Assembly (NCBI RefSeq): GCF_009176545.1
Contig: NZ_VTOJ01000002.1
Location: forward strand, 186,001-250,000
Source of the DNA: Salinigranum salinum
GTDB lineage: Archaea; Halobacteriota; Halobacteria; Halobacteriales; Haloferacaceae
Direction of reading: 5' to 3'
DNA: 64,000 bases
Both the position numbers and the translations under genes were made by a program. The notes beneath the pieces are model-generated. The model worked only from the letters and a program-made list of their open reading frames with translations. It was not told where the DNA came from and did not search any database. Positions 1 to 7,077 of this stretch are shown piece after piece (within the stretch, counting starts at the first letter, position 1; every line of letters begins with the position of its first letter).

Positions 1-2
1 TC

Positions 3-140
3 ACGGGCGTGCTCGTCGGCATCCTGGAGAACCCGGTCGCGTACCCCGGCAACCCCCTCTGTCACCTCGTCGAACTGGACGCGAAGACGCGGAGCGTCGT
101 CGAACAGCGGCAGTCGCCGGAGGCTCACGCGCGCACGTGA
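3..140 (+). CDS. 3' end of an unidentified protein (truncated by window)
   Basis: An open frame enters from the left edge and encodes 45 residues before a TGA at 138-140. The visible tail reads as a normal folded protein end (TGVLVGILENPVAYPGNP, then CHLVELD) and finishes with a charged, low-complexity stretch. I do not recognise the family from this piece. It lies on the same strand as the sdh genes but about 220 bases upstream of them, with a TATA-like box between, so it is probably a separate transcription unit. Confidence 0.5.
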   Translation, partial: TGVLVGILENPVAYPGNPLCHLVELDAKTRSVVEQRQSPEAHART

Positions 141-321
141 CGTTCACTGAAGAAGGCCGAAGAAGGTGGTGGCGGTGTCGCATCGATCGCGTAGCGACGT
201 GGGCCGATGCGGCCCCGCCGGTGAGCGGGACAGTGAGCGCGTGGCACAGAGGTCCCTCGTCCGCCGGTGAGCGCCCCTCGTCACCCCCCGGCGGACGGCG
301 GTTTCGTTCGGCGAACGCGTA

Positions 322-332
322 ACTTCTATACC
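322..332 (+). promoter_or_regulatory. Probable TATA box of the sdhC promoter
   Basis: The A/T-rich block TTCTATAC lies in a GC-rich background about 28-35 bases before the sdhC start at 359. This matches the archaeal TATA position for a leaderless or nearly leaderless transcript. Confidence 0.45.
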
Positions 333-358
333 ACCCCGGTACAGAGCCACACACGAGC

Positions 359-751
359 ATGAGTAAGCATTACAATCGCGGCCTCGTCGAGGACTTCGGC
401 CGGTGGCGGGAGTTCTCCGCGGGGATGTGGGCCTGGGTGTTCCACAAGTTCACGGGCTGGGTGCTCGTGGGCTATCTCTTCACCCACATCGCGGTGCTGT
501 CCACCGCGCTGTCCGGCGCCGGGGCGTACACGGAGACGATCCAGGCGCTCGAGAGCCTCCTCGTGGTCCGCATCCTCGAGGTCGGCCTCCTCGCCGTCGC
601 GGTGTTCCACATCCTCAACGGGCTCCGGCTGCTGCTGGTGGACCTCGGCGTCGGCCTCGAATCGCAGGACAAGAGCTTCTACGCCTCGCTCGTGCTGACG
701 GGCGCGATCGTCGTCGCGAGCGTGCCGACGTTCCTGGCGGGGGTGTTCTGA
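359..751 (+). CDS. sdhC: Succinate dehydrogenase, cytochrome b556 membrane subunit (SdhC)
   Basis: This 130-residue protein anchors succinate dehydrogenase (respiratory complex II) in the membrane and helps pass electrons to quinone. Three hydrophobic segments lie near residues 30-50, 67-92 and 108-130. H43 (FTHI) and H84 (AVFHILNG) are candidate haem ligands; the second resembles the conserved histidine motif of SdhC helix II. It is the first gene of an sdhC-sdhD-sdhB-sdhA set, the usual haloarchaeal order, and ends one base before the sdhD start, so the two are surely co-transcribed. The ATG at 359 fits the TATA box upstream. Confidence 0.9.
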   Translation: MSKHYNRGLVEDFGRWREFSAGMWAWVFHKFTGWVLVGYLFTHIAVLSTALSGAGAYTETIQALESLLVVRILEVGLLAVAVFHILNGLRLLLVDLGVGLESQDKSFYASLVLTGAIVVASVPTFLAGVF

Positions 752-752
752 C

Positions 753-1124
753 GTGGCCGAACGCTACTCCTCGTTCGAGCGGGGCGGCCGCCGGTGGCTC
801 TGGCAGCGGATCACGGCGGCGTTCCTCGTCATCGTGCTCGCGTTTCACTTCTTCCTGCTCCACTTCGTCAACCACGCCGACGAGGTGACGTTCGCCATGA
901 GTTCGGCACGGATGGAGCAGCTGTCGTACTACTCGCTGATGATCCTGTTCCTCGTGACGGCGACGTTCCACGGCGTCAACGGCGTCTACAACGCGCTCGT
1001 CAACCAGGGCCTCACCGGCACGAAACTGCAGGTCGTGAAGGGGACGCTCGTCCTCGCCAGCGCGGTGCTCGTCATCCAGGGCATCCGCACGGCGAACGCG
1101 TGGGCCGGCTTCCCGACGTTCTAA
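753..1124 (+). CDS. sdhD: Succinate dehydrogenase, second membrane anchor subunit (SdhD)
   Basis: This 123-residue hydrophobic protein has three predicted membrane segments (about residues 21-40, 57-78 and 93-113). It starts with GTG one base after the sdhC stop and is followed six bases later by sdhB. Histidines in FHFFLLHF and TATFHGVNG sit in or next to helices and could ligate haem or line the quinone site. The call rests on position between sdhC and sdhB, size and topology; sequence similarity among SdhD proteins is low. Confidence 0.85.
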   Translation: MAERYSSFERGGRRWLWQRITAAFLVIVLAFHFFLLHFVNHADEVTFAMSSARMEQLSYYSLMILFLVTATFHGVNGVYNALVNQGLTGTKLQVVKGTLVLASAVLVIQGIRTANAWAGFPTF

Positions 1125-1130
1125 CCAACC

Positions 1131-2018
1131 ATGAGTACACAACTCCCCGAAACCGAATCCCAGGAGGCCGAACCGGACGCGGAGACGCAGCCCTCGAAAG
1201 GCGACGAGCGACGGGCGGAGCGGCGTCGCAGGGCAGCCGAACGCGAACGCGAGCGCCAGGCCGAGGAGGCCGAACGCGCGAAGGAGGCCGAGGACACGGT
1301 CCAGCTGAAGGTCTTCCGGTACGACCCCGAGGTGCCCGAGAAGGAGAAGCCGCGCTTCGACGACTTCTACGTCCCCTTCGAGAAGGGGATGACCGTGCTC
1401 GACGCGCTCATCTACGCCCGGGACACGTACGACTCGTCGCTCACGTTCAGACACTCCTGCCGGCAGGCCATCTGTGGGTCGGACGCGCTGTTCGTCAACG
1501 GCCGGCAACGGCTGGGGTGCAAGACGCAGCTCTCGGATCTGGACGAGCCGGTCCGCGTCGAGCCGCTCCCCCACCAGGAGGTCGTCAAGGACCTCGTCGT
1601 GGACATGGAGCACTTCTACGACCAGATGGAGGCGGTCGAGCCGTACTTCCAGACCAGCTCGCTGCCCGACAGCGAACTCGACGAACAGCGCCAGAGCCGC
1701 GAGAACCGCGAGAAGATCAAGATGTCCACGCGGTGTATCTGGTGCGGTGCGTGCATGTCGTCGTGCAACATCGCCGCCGGCGACAACCAGTATCTGGGGC
1801 CCGCGGCGATCAACAAGGCGTACCGGTTCGCCATGGACGAGCGTGAAGGCGAGGACATCAAGCAGCAGCGACTGGAGATCATCGAGCAGGAACACGGCGT
1901 CTGGCGGTGTCAGACGCAGTTCTCCTGTACGGAGGTCTGCCCGAAGGACATCCCCCTCACCGAGCACATCCAGGAGCTCAAACGCGAGGCGGTCAAGAGC
2001 AACCTGAAGTTCTGGTAG
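1131..2018 (+). CDS. sdhB: Succinate dehydrogenase iron-sulfur subunit (SdhB)
   Basis: SdhB carries electrons from the flavoprotein to the membrane anchors through three iron-sulfur clusters. All three sites are visible: a 2Fe-2S site (C110, C115, D118, C130; the aspartate in CGSD is also used by E. coli SdhB), a 4Fe-4S site (C202, C205, C208, C212) and a 3Fe-4S site (C260, C266, C270). At 295 residues it is longer than typical SdhB because of an N-terminal extension of about 55 residues rich in Arg, Glu and Ala (residues 23-53) that looks like a charged coiled coil. The ATG at 1131 follows sdhD closely. Confidence 0.95.
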   Translation: MSTQLPETESQEAEPDAETQPSKGDERRAERRRRAAERERERQAEEAERAKEAEDTVQLKVFRYDPEVPEKEKPRFDDFYVPFEKGMTVLDALIYARDTYDSSLTFRHSCRQAICGSDALFVNGRQRLGCKTQLSDLDEPVRVEPLPHQEVVKDLVVDMEHFYDQMEAVEPYFQTSSLPDSELDEQRQSRENREKIKMSTRCIWCGACMSSCNIAAGDNQYLGPAAINKAYRFAMDEREGEDIKQQRLEIIEQEHGVWRCQTQFSCTEVCPKDIPLTEHIQELKREAVKSNLKFW

Positions 2019-2083
2019 CCGTGGGGGCGCGAGGGGCGGAAACCCTCAAGTTTACCCGGTCCTAACCGGCTCTCACGGACGGA

Positions 2084-2094
2084 CGTTTAAAAAG
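2084..2094 (+). promoter_or_regulatory. TATA box before sdhA
   Basis: TTTAAAAA stands out in the 137-base gap between sdhB and sdhA, about 65 bases before the sdhA ATG. It suggests that sdhA has its own promoter with a leader of roughly 35-40 bases in addition to read-through from sdhC. Confidence 0.4.
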
Positions 2095-2155
2095 GAACGC
2101 GGCACGGGCGGACGAACGACACGGAACGCGGAACACCGGACAACACACCCACACA

Positions 2156-4012
2156 ATGTACGAACACGACGTCATCGTGGTCGGCGCGGGCGGTGCGGGC
2201 CTGCGCGCGGCCATCGCGGCACAGGAAGAAGGGGCCGACGTGGCCATCGTCACGAAACTCCACCCCGTCAGGAGCCACACCGGCGCCGCGGAGGGCGGCA
2301 TCAACGCCGCACTCCGCGAGGGCGACTCGTGGGAGGACCACGCGTACGACACGATGAAGGGGTCGGACTACCTCGGGGACGCCCCTGCGGTGGAGACGCT
2401 CTGTAAGGAGAGCCCGAAGGAGACGATGCAGCTCGAACACTGGGGGATGGCGTTCTCCCGCGACGAGGACGGGCGCGTCTCCCAGCGTCCCTTCGGAGGA
2501 CTGTCGTTCCCGCGGACCACGTACGCGGGCGCAGAGACCGGCCACCAGCTGCTCCACACGATGTACGAACAGCTGGTCAAGCGCGGCATCGAGGTGTACG
2601 ACGAGTGGTACGCCACCCGGCTCGCCGTGAGTGACGAGGAGCGCCCGGAGGACCGGACCTGCCACGGCGTCGTCGCCTACGACATCCAGTCGGGCGAGAT
2701 CGCCGGCTTCCGCGCCCGCAAGGGCGTCGTCCTCGCGACCGGCGGGCCCGGCCAGGTGTACGACCACACCACCAACGCCGTCTCCAACACGGGCGACGGC
2801 GTGGCGATGGCCTACCGCGCCGGCGCACCAATGGAGGACATGGAGTTCATCCAGTTCCACCCGACGACGCTTCCCTCGACGGGCGTGCTCATCTCCGAGG
2901 GGGTCCGCGGCGAGGGCGGCATCCTCTACAACGCCGAGGGGGAGCGGTTCATGTACGAACACGGCTACGCGAACAACGCGGGCGAACTGGCGAGCCGGGA
3001 CGTCGTCTCGCGCGCCGAGTTGACGGAGGTGAACGAGGGACGAGGCATCGAGGACGAGTACGTCCACCTCGACATGCGCCACCTCGGCGAGGAACGCATC
3101 GTGGATCGGCTGGAGAACATCCTCCACCTCGCGGAGGACTTCGAGGGCGTCGACGGCATCGAGGAGCCGATGCCGGTCAAGCCGGGACAGCACTACGCGA
3201 TGGGCGGCGTCGAGACCGACGAGAACGGGGAGACCTGCATCACGGGGCTGTACGCGGCGGGCGAGTGCGCCTGCGCCTCCGTCCACGGCGCCAACCGGCT
3301 CGGCGGGAACGCCCTGCCCGAGCTCATCGTCTTCGGCAAGCGCGCCGGCCAGCACGCCGCGGGACGCGACCTCGGCACCGCGAAGATCGAGACGGGCAAG
3401 CGTGGCGAGTTCGAGGTCGGGGAGGTCGAGACACCCGTCGAACCCGGCGAGATCTCCGGGGGTGAACCTGGTGACGTCGCCGCGGACGGTGGGAAGGCGG
3501 CGGACGGCGGTGCGACCGCCGAACTGACCCCCGAGGAGTGCGTCGAACGCGCGGTCACCGACGAGCGGACCCGCGTCGACGCGCTCATGTCCCGCGACGG
3601 GACGAACCACGCGAACATCCGTGCGAAGGTCCAGAAGTCGATGACCCGGTTCGTCAACGTCTTCCGCGAGGAGGAGGGCCTCAAGCAGGCGCTCCGCGAC
3701 ATCCGCGAGGCGCGCGAGGCGTACCAGGACGTCGCGGTGTCGGACCCCTCGCGGACGTTCAACACGGATCTCATCCAGACGATCGAGACGCGCAACCTCC
3801 TCGACATCGCCGAGGCCATTACCCTGGGAGCGCTCGTCCGCGACGAGTTCCGTGGTGCCCACTGGCGGGCCGAACACCAGGAACGCAAGGACGAGTCGTG
3901 GCTGAAACACACGATGCTCTCGTGGAACGACGGCACTCCCGAAGTGTGGTTCCGCCCGGTCGTTCTGGAGGGCGAGGACAAGCGCTACGAGCCCAAGGTC
4001 CGGAGCTACTGA
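2156..4012 (+). CDS. sdhA: Succinate dehydrogenase flavoprotein subunit (SdhA)
   Basis: SdhA oxidises succinate to fumarate in the TCA cycle using covalently bound FAD. The 618-residue protein begins with a dinucleotide-binding motif (VIVVGAGGAGLRAA), has the expected FAD-linking histidine (H41 in RSHTGAAEGGIN), the active-site segment MEFIQFHPT, and RLGGNALPE of the capping/FAD region. Between the FAD domain and the helical C-terminal domain there is an acidic, Gly/Ala-rich insert (about residues 415-465) that may be a haloarchaeal adaptation. It is the last gene of the sdh cluster. Confidence 0.96.
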   Translation: MYEHDVIVVGAGGAGLRAAIAAQEEGADVAIVTKLHPVRSHTGAAEGGINAALREGDSWEDHAYDTMKGSDYLGDAPAVETLCKESPKETMQLEHWGMAFSRDEDGRVSQRPFGGLSFPRTTYAGAETGHQLLHTMYEQLVKRGIEVYDEWYATRLAVSDEERPEDRTCHGVVAYDIQSGEIAGFRARKGVVLATGGPGQVYDHTTNAVSNTGDGVAMAYRAGAPMEDMEFIQFHPTTLPSTGVLISEGVRGEGGILYNAEGERFMYEHGYANNAGELASRDVVSRAELTEVNEGRGIEDEYVHLDMRHLGEERIVDRLENILHLAEDFEGVDGIEEPMPVKPGQHYAMGGVETDENGETCITGLYAAGECACASVHGANRLGGNALPELIVFGKRAGQHAAGRDLGTAKIETGKRGEFEVGEVETPVEPGEISGGEPGDVAADGGKAADGGATAELTPEECVERAVTDERTRVDALMSRDGTNHANIRAKVQKSMTRFVNVFREEEGLKQALRDIREAREAYQDVAVSDPSRTFNTDLIQTIETRNLLDIAEAITLGALVRDEFRGAHWRAEHQERKDESWLKHTMLSWNDGTPEVWFRPVVLEGEDKRYEPKVRSY

Positions 4013-4183
4013 GGCTCAACCCCGGACCGCCCCTGTTCCGTCTCGCCCGCCCTGTTCCGTCTCGTCCGTCCCGCTCCATCCGTTCTACCTTACTCCGGGT
4101 CGTCGCACCCGGTGACCGGTCGCCACCGGCGACTCTCGTCCGTCACCAACGGCTATTTGTCCCGGCCGAGGCTACTGTGGCGT

Positions 4184-4272
4184 GGAAGGGTGGCTCAGTG
4201 GTAGAGCACGCCGGCTGGCCTCGTGCCCCGGCGGATATTTGGCTTCGCGTGGTTCGACTCCCGCCCCTTCCA
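4184..4272 (+). tRNA. tRNA-like sequence with a disrupted anticodon arm (possible pseudo-tRNA or intron-containing tRNA)
   Basis: The ends look like a tRNA: acceptor strand GGAAGGG (4184-4190) pairs with CCCTTCC (4265-4271), and the D arm GCTCAGTGGTAGAGC is canonical. The interior is not canonical. A perfect CGCCGG/CCGGCG stem encloses a 13-base loop instead of 7, a further 13 unpaired bases follow, and the T arm needs a bulged T (GCG-T-GG against CCCGC) around the loop TTCGACT. There are 39 bases between the D and T arms where 23 are usual. I cannot assign an anticodon. A TATA-like TATTTG lies about 30 bases upstream. It may be a decayed tRNA, or a tRNA with a short intron of about 16 bases. 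Confidence 0.45.
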
Positions 4273-4321
4273 CTCCTCGGCAGTGCTCCGTCCGGTGAGT
4301 CGGCTCACCCGACGCCCGTAT

Positions 4322-4350
4322 TTCGACGATCGTCGAACGAGGTTTTTAGT
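4322..4350 (+). promoter_or_regulatory. Palindromic operator next to the TATA box of the HTH gene
   Basis: A perfect 16-base palindrome TTCGACGATCGTCGAA (4322-4337) lies immediately before a TATA-like GTTTTTAG (4342-4349), where transcription factor B and TBP would bind for the gene starting at 4375. A further half site, ATCGTCGAAC, follows the TATA box. A dimer bound here would block the promoter, so autoregulation by the adjacent HTH protein is the simplest reading. Confidence 0.55.
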
Positions 4351-4374
4351 ATCGTCGAACCCACACGGTCGACG

Positions 4375-4617
4375 ATGACAGCACGCTCGACACACGCCGA
4401 GGTGCCCGAGGAGATACAGTCACCGCGAGCGAAACTGGTCTATCTCTCCCTCGCGGCGGGGGGCCCCGCGAACGTCGACGAGCTCCAGTCGCGGCTATCG
4501 ACGACGAAGCTAACGCTGTACGGCGTCCTCGGGACGCTCTCCGAGCGAGGGCTGGTGGAAAGAAAGCGGGGACGGTACGCAGTCAGTTCGTGTTTCGCGG
4601 CGAACGGGCCTTCCTGA
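4375..4617 (+). CDS. Small winged-HTH (MarR/TrmB-like) regulator
   Basis: This 80-residue protein is essentially one winged helix-turn-helix domain: helices around residues 17-27 (PRAKLVYLSLAAG), 33-41 (DELQSRLS) and a recognition helix near 43-57 (TKLTLYGVLGTLSERG), then a wing (LVERKRGRYAV). The ATG at 4375 gives a leaderless transcript from the TATA box at 4342-4349. It is likely to bind the palindrome beside its own promoter. Its 3' end overlaps the convergent zinc-finger gene by 35 bases. The ligand and other targets cannot be seen from the sequence. Confidence 0.75.
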   Translation: MTARSTHAEVPEEIQSPRAKLVYLSLAAGGPANVDELQSRLSTTKLTLYGVLGTLSERGLVERKRGRYAVSSCFAANGPS

Positions 4618-4744
4618 CGTCGGCCCCGTCGCGAACCATATCCTCACAGCTCGGACAGACGCGGGGGTTCTCGACGCCGTCGGGTGTGAAGACGCGGGCA
4701 TACGCGGGGGTGACGAAAGAACCGCAGTTCTGGCACTCCGGCAT
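4583..4744 (-). CDS. Small zinc-finger protein, DUF7563-like
   Basis: This 53-residue protein begins MPECQNCGSFVTPAYARVF and has a second cysteine pair in RVCPSCEDMVRDGADVR. The paired CxxC motifs (C4, C7 and a later CPSC) should bind one zinc ion. It resembles the small CPxCG-type zinc-finger proteins common in haloarchaea (DUF7563), whose role is unknown. It is convergent with, and overlaps, the HTH gene. The ATG at 4744 is the only start that includes the first cysteine pair. Confidence 0.7.
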   Translation of the reverse strand: MPECQNCGSFVTPAYARVFTPDGVENPRVCPSCEDMVRDGADVRKARSPRNTN

Positions 4745-4845
4745 AACGTGACGGAGATGTGAGACACGTATTGTAAACTTTTCCCCCGTCGTCGGACGAC
4801 TGGCTGACCGTCTCGTAACGAACCGACCGACGTTCTGCCAGACCG

Positions 4846-4932
4846 TCAGATCAGACTCGCGAGAATTCCGGCGGCGATGAGCAGTCCCAGCAGCGCCGAG
4901 ACCACGAGAAAGAACTGGTCTGCACCGTCCAT
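4846..4932 (-). CDS. Very small single-span membrane protein (28 aa)
   Basis: This short frame starts at ATG 4932 and encodes a polar start (MDGADQFF) followed by one hydrophobic helix of about 20 residues (FLVVSALLGLLIAAGILASL). The gap between neighbouring genes and the clean one-helix composition suggest a real microprotein, but the length makes chance possible. Confidence 0.4.
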   Translation of the reverse strand: MDGADQFFLVVSALLGLLIAAGILASLI

Positions 4933-4978
4933 ACGGGCCGTACGAACGGCCGTCGGATAAAAGTGAGCGCTCGCCGGC

Positions 4979-5584
4979 TCACTCCCCGGCGGTGAGGACG
5001 GCCCGGACGTGGGTGTGTGCCGAGAGCACCTGGAGGACCACGCCGCTCACGAGCGCCAGCACTGTGACGGTGCCGACGGTGACACCGAGGCTCGAGGTGG
5101 CGAAGGGGTTGCCGCCGCCGACGGCGAGGAACGCGTCGAGCGCGCGCTCACCACCGAAGCCGAGGACGACGAGCGCGTACGTGGAGACGGTGGCCAGCCC
5201 ACCGGTGCCGAAGCCGAGCATCGAGCAGAGCGTCTCGAACGTCACCAGCTCTCGTGCCTGGTGTTCGTCGAGCGGCCTGAGGTGGATCCGGGCGTGTTCG
5301 ACGAGTGCGTGTCCGAGACCGGTGGTGGCGACGAAGACGACGGCGACCAGCGCGACGAACGCGAGTTTCGGCGACGCCGTCGCGACGTCCGCGAAGTACG
5401 TCCGCCGGATCCCGGGCGGGAACGCGGCGAGGATCGGGAGGAGCGCTGCGAGCGCGAAGAGGAGGTAACTCTGCCACGCGAGCTTCTGGTCGATCGGCCG
5501 TGCGAAGTAGCTGAACTGACGGGCGCGCAGCCGTTCGTACGGTGAGTCGCTCAACAGACGTTCAGTGATCGGATCGTCGATGGG
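4979..5584 (-). CDS. Four-helix integral membrane protein of unknown function
   Basis: The product is about 201 residues with four predicted membrane segments: a pair near residues 38-55 and 75-95, and a pair near 120-145 and 175-195. Soluble loops contain His/Glu/Arg clusters (HALVEHARIHLRPLDEHQ). I do not recognise the family. I prefer the GTG at 5584 (MPIDDPITERLL) because a TATA-like TAGATATC lies about 45 bases upstream of it; a TTG at 5617 would add 11 residues but would sit too close to that box. It is divergent from the membrane HTH gene at 5734. Confidence 0.65.
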   Translation of the reverse strand, partial: PIDDPITERLLSDSPYERLRARQFSYFARPIDQKLAWQSYLLFALAALLPILAAFPPGIRRTYFADVATASPKLAFVALVAVVFVATTGLGHALVEHARIHLRPLDEHQARELVTFETLCSMLGFGTGGLATVSTYALVVLGFGGERALDAFLAVGGGNPFATSSLGVTVGTVTVLALVSGVVLQVLSAHTHVRAVLTAGE

Positions 5585-5733
5585 CACAGGAGTTGGTCCT
5601 CCGTTCTCCCGTATCAACGTAGTACCTGATATCTACGAGACGATTATCACCTCGGAGATCGGACGCGGCCGGTCGATCCGTGGCGCGGCGTTGCAACGTT
5701 TTAAGACTAGCCGGGCCATCCGACCGAACGGTC

Positions 5734-6960
5734 ATGAGCCGCGCCCGGCGAATCGGAGCGTTCCTCCTCACCGTGGCGGTCGTCTGTGCGGCTGTCGGCT
5801 CGATGCCCGCGACCGTGTTGGCGACCGAACACGGCTCGGGTGGTCTCGGGGCGGCGCAGCTCGGCAACGCTGGCATCGAGCCGGACGGCGTCCTGCTCCG
5901 GGTCGACCTCCGGGACGACGGGAGCGCCCGGTGGACCGTCGAGTACCGGATCAGGCTGAACGACGAGAACACGACGGCGGCGTTCACGTCGCTCCGCGAC
6001 GACATCGCGGCCAACGAGACGGCCTACACGGCGACCTTCGGCGAGCGAATGGCGTCGACGGCCCGAGCGGCCGAGAACACGACTGGCCGAGAGATGCGCG
6101 TGGAGAACGTCTCTGTGTCGACCGCTCGCCAGCAGCTCCCACAGGAGTACGGCGTCGTCACGTACAGGTTCACGTGGCAGGGGTTCGCCACCACCACCGG
6201 CGACGTGATCGAGGCTGGCGACGCGCTCGCCGGTCTCTTCCTCGACCAGCGGACGACGCTCGTCGTCGCGTGGCCGGACGGATACGGGGTCACGGCGGTC
6301 GATCCCACTCCCGACGAGCGCCGGGACGACGCCGTCGTCTGGGCCGGTCCGACGGACTTCGACGCCGGACAGCCGGCGCTCACGCTGTCGACGGCCGCGA
6401 CCGACCGGACGTCGACCGACGGCGAGACGAGCGGTGGCGCGGGTGCCGGTGGAGAGGACGGAGACGGGAGCGGGGACGGGACGACGGCACCGCTCGCACT
6501 CGTCGGAGGTGCCGCGGTGCTCGCGATCGGGGTCGCGGCCGCCGTCGCCTGGCGGCGGCTCCGGGGCCGCGACGGCGGGGTCACCCTCTCCGGACCGTCG
6601 GACACCGACTCCGTCGGCGACGAAGCGGGGCAGTCCGACGCGGCAGGCGCTGGCAGTGCGGCGGACTCGGCGGAGAGAGGAGAGACGGAGGCGAGCACCG
6701 AGACGGCAGACGGGGCGGCCGAGGGAACGCCCGATCCGTGGGCCGACGAACTCCTGAGCAACGAGGAGCGGGTGCTGGCGCTCCTCGAACACAACGACGG
6801 GCGGATGAAACAGCAGACGATCGCCTCGGAGCTGGAGTGGTCGGCCGCGAAAACGAGCCAGGTGATCGGGAAGATGCGCGACGCGGGCGACGTCGAGACG
6901 TTCCGGCTGGGACGCGAGAACGTCGTCTCGTTCCCCGACCGGGGGTTATCCGACGATTAA
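5734..6960 (+). CDS. Secreted/membrane-anchored protein with C-terminal HTH (DUF7345/DUF7343-like)
   Basis: The 408-residue protein has a signal-like N-terminus (residues 3-30), an extracytoplasmic beta-rich domain (about 45-215, starting DGVLLRVDLRDDGSARWTVEYR), a Gly/Asp-rich linker, a membrane helix near 250-272, an acidic linker, and a cytoplasmic winged HTH (about 335-402, KQQTIASELEWSAAKTSQVIGKMRDAG). It thus resembles a one-component membrane sensor: an outside domain tied to an inside DNA-binding domain. The start at 5734 is chosen because it begins the signal sequence and follows a TTTTAAG box (5698-5704) by about 30 bases. The family assignments are from memory and should be checked. 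Confidence 0.8.
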   Translation: MSRARRIGAFLLTVAVVCAAVGSMPATVLATEHGSGGLGAAQLGNAGIEPDGVLLRVDLRDDGSARWTVEYRIRLNDENTTAAFTSLRDDIAANETAYTATFGERMASTARAAENTTGREMRVENVSVSTARQQLPQEYGVVTYRFTWQGFATTTGDVIEAGDALAGLFLDQRTTLVVAWPDGYGVTAVDPTPDERRDDAVVWAGPTDFDAGQPALTLSTAATDRTSTDGETSGGAGAGGEDGDGSGDGTTAPLALVGGAAVLAIGVAAAVAWRRLRGRDGGVTLSGPSDTDSVGDEAGQSDAAGAGSAADSAERGETEASTETADGAAEGTPDPWADELLSNEERVLALLEHNDGRMKQQTIASELEWSAAKTSQVIGKMRDAGDVETFRLGRENVVSFPDRGLSDD

Positions 6961-7077
6961 CCTCGCTGAGAACGCCGAATCGATCGACAGCGCGGCGGTA
7001 AATGCGTGTAAATCGTGGTTGATTCGTCGTGACGGTCGTCGAGATATAAGAGGGTGCCGCCCGAACGTGAGTCCGAG

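Noticed and set aside
615..1967. 450-codon open frame on the minus strand across sdhD and sdhB
   Set aside because: It is a by-product of high GC and codon bias opposite real genes; no family motifs, and the plus-strand proteins are unambiguous.
2087..3910. 607-codon minus-strand open frame opposite sdhA
   Set aside because: Composition (Arg/Val/Asp-rich without structure) is typical of antisense frames in haloarchaea; sdhA is certain.
4184..4272. Selenocysteine tRNA, because of GGAAG...CTTCC ends and TTCGACTCC in the T arm
   Set aside because: The D arm and length do not match, and haloarchaea are not known to use selenocysteine; the resemblance is superficial.
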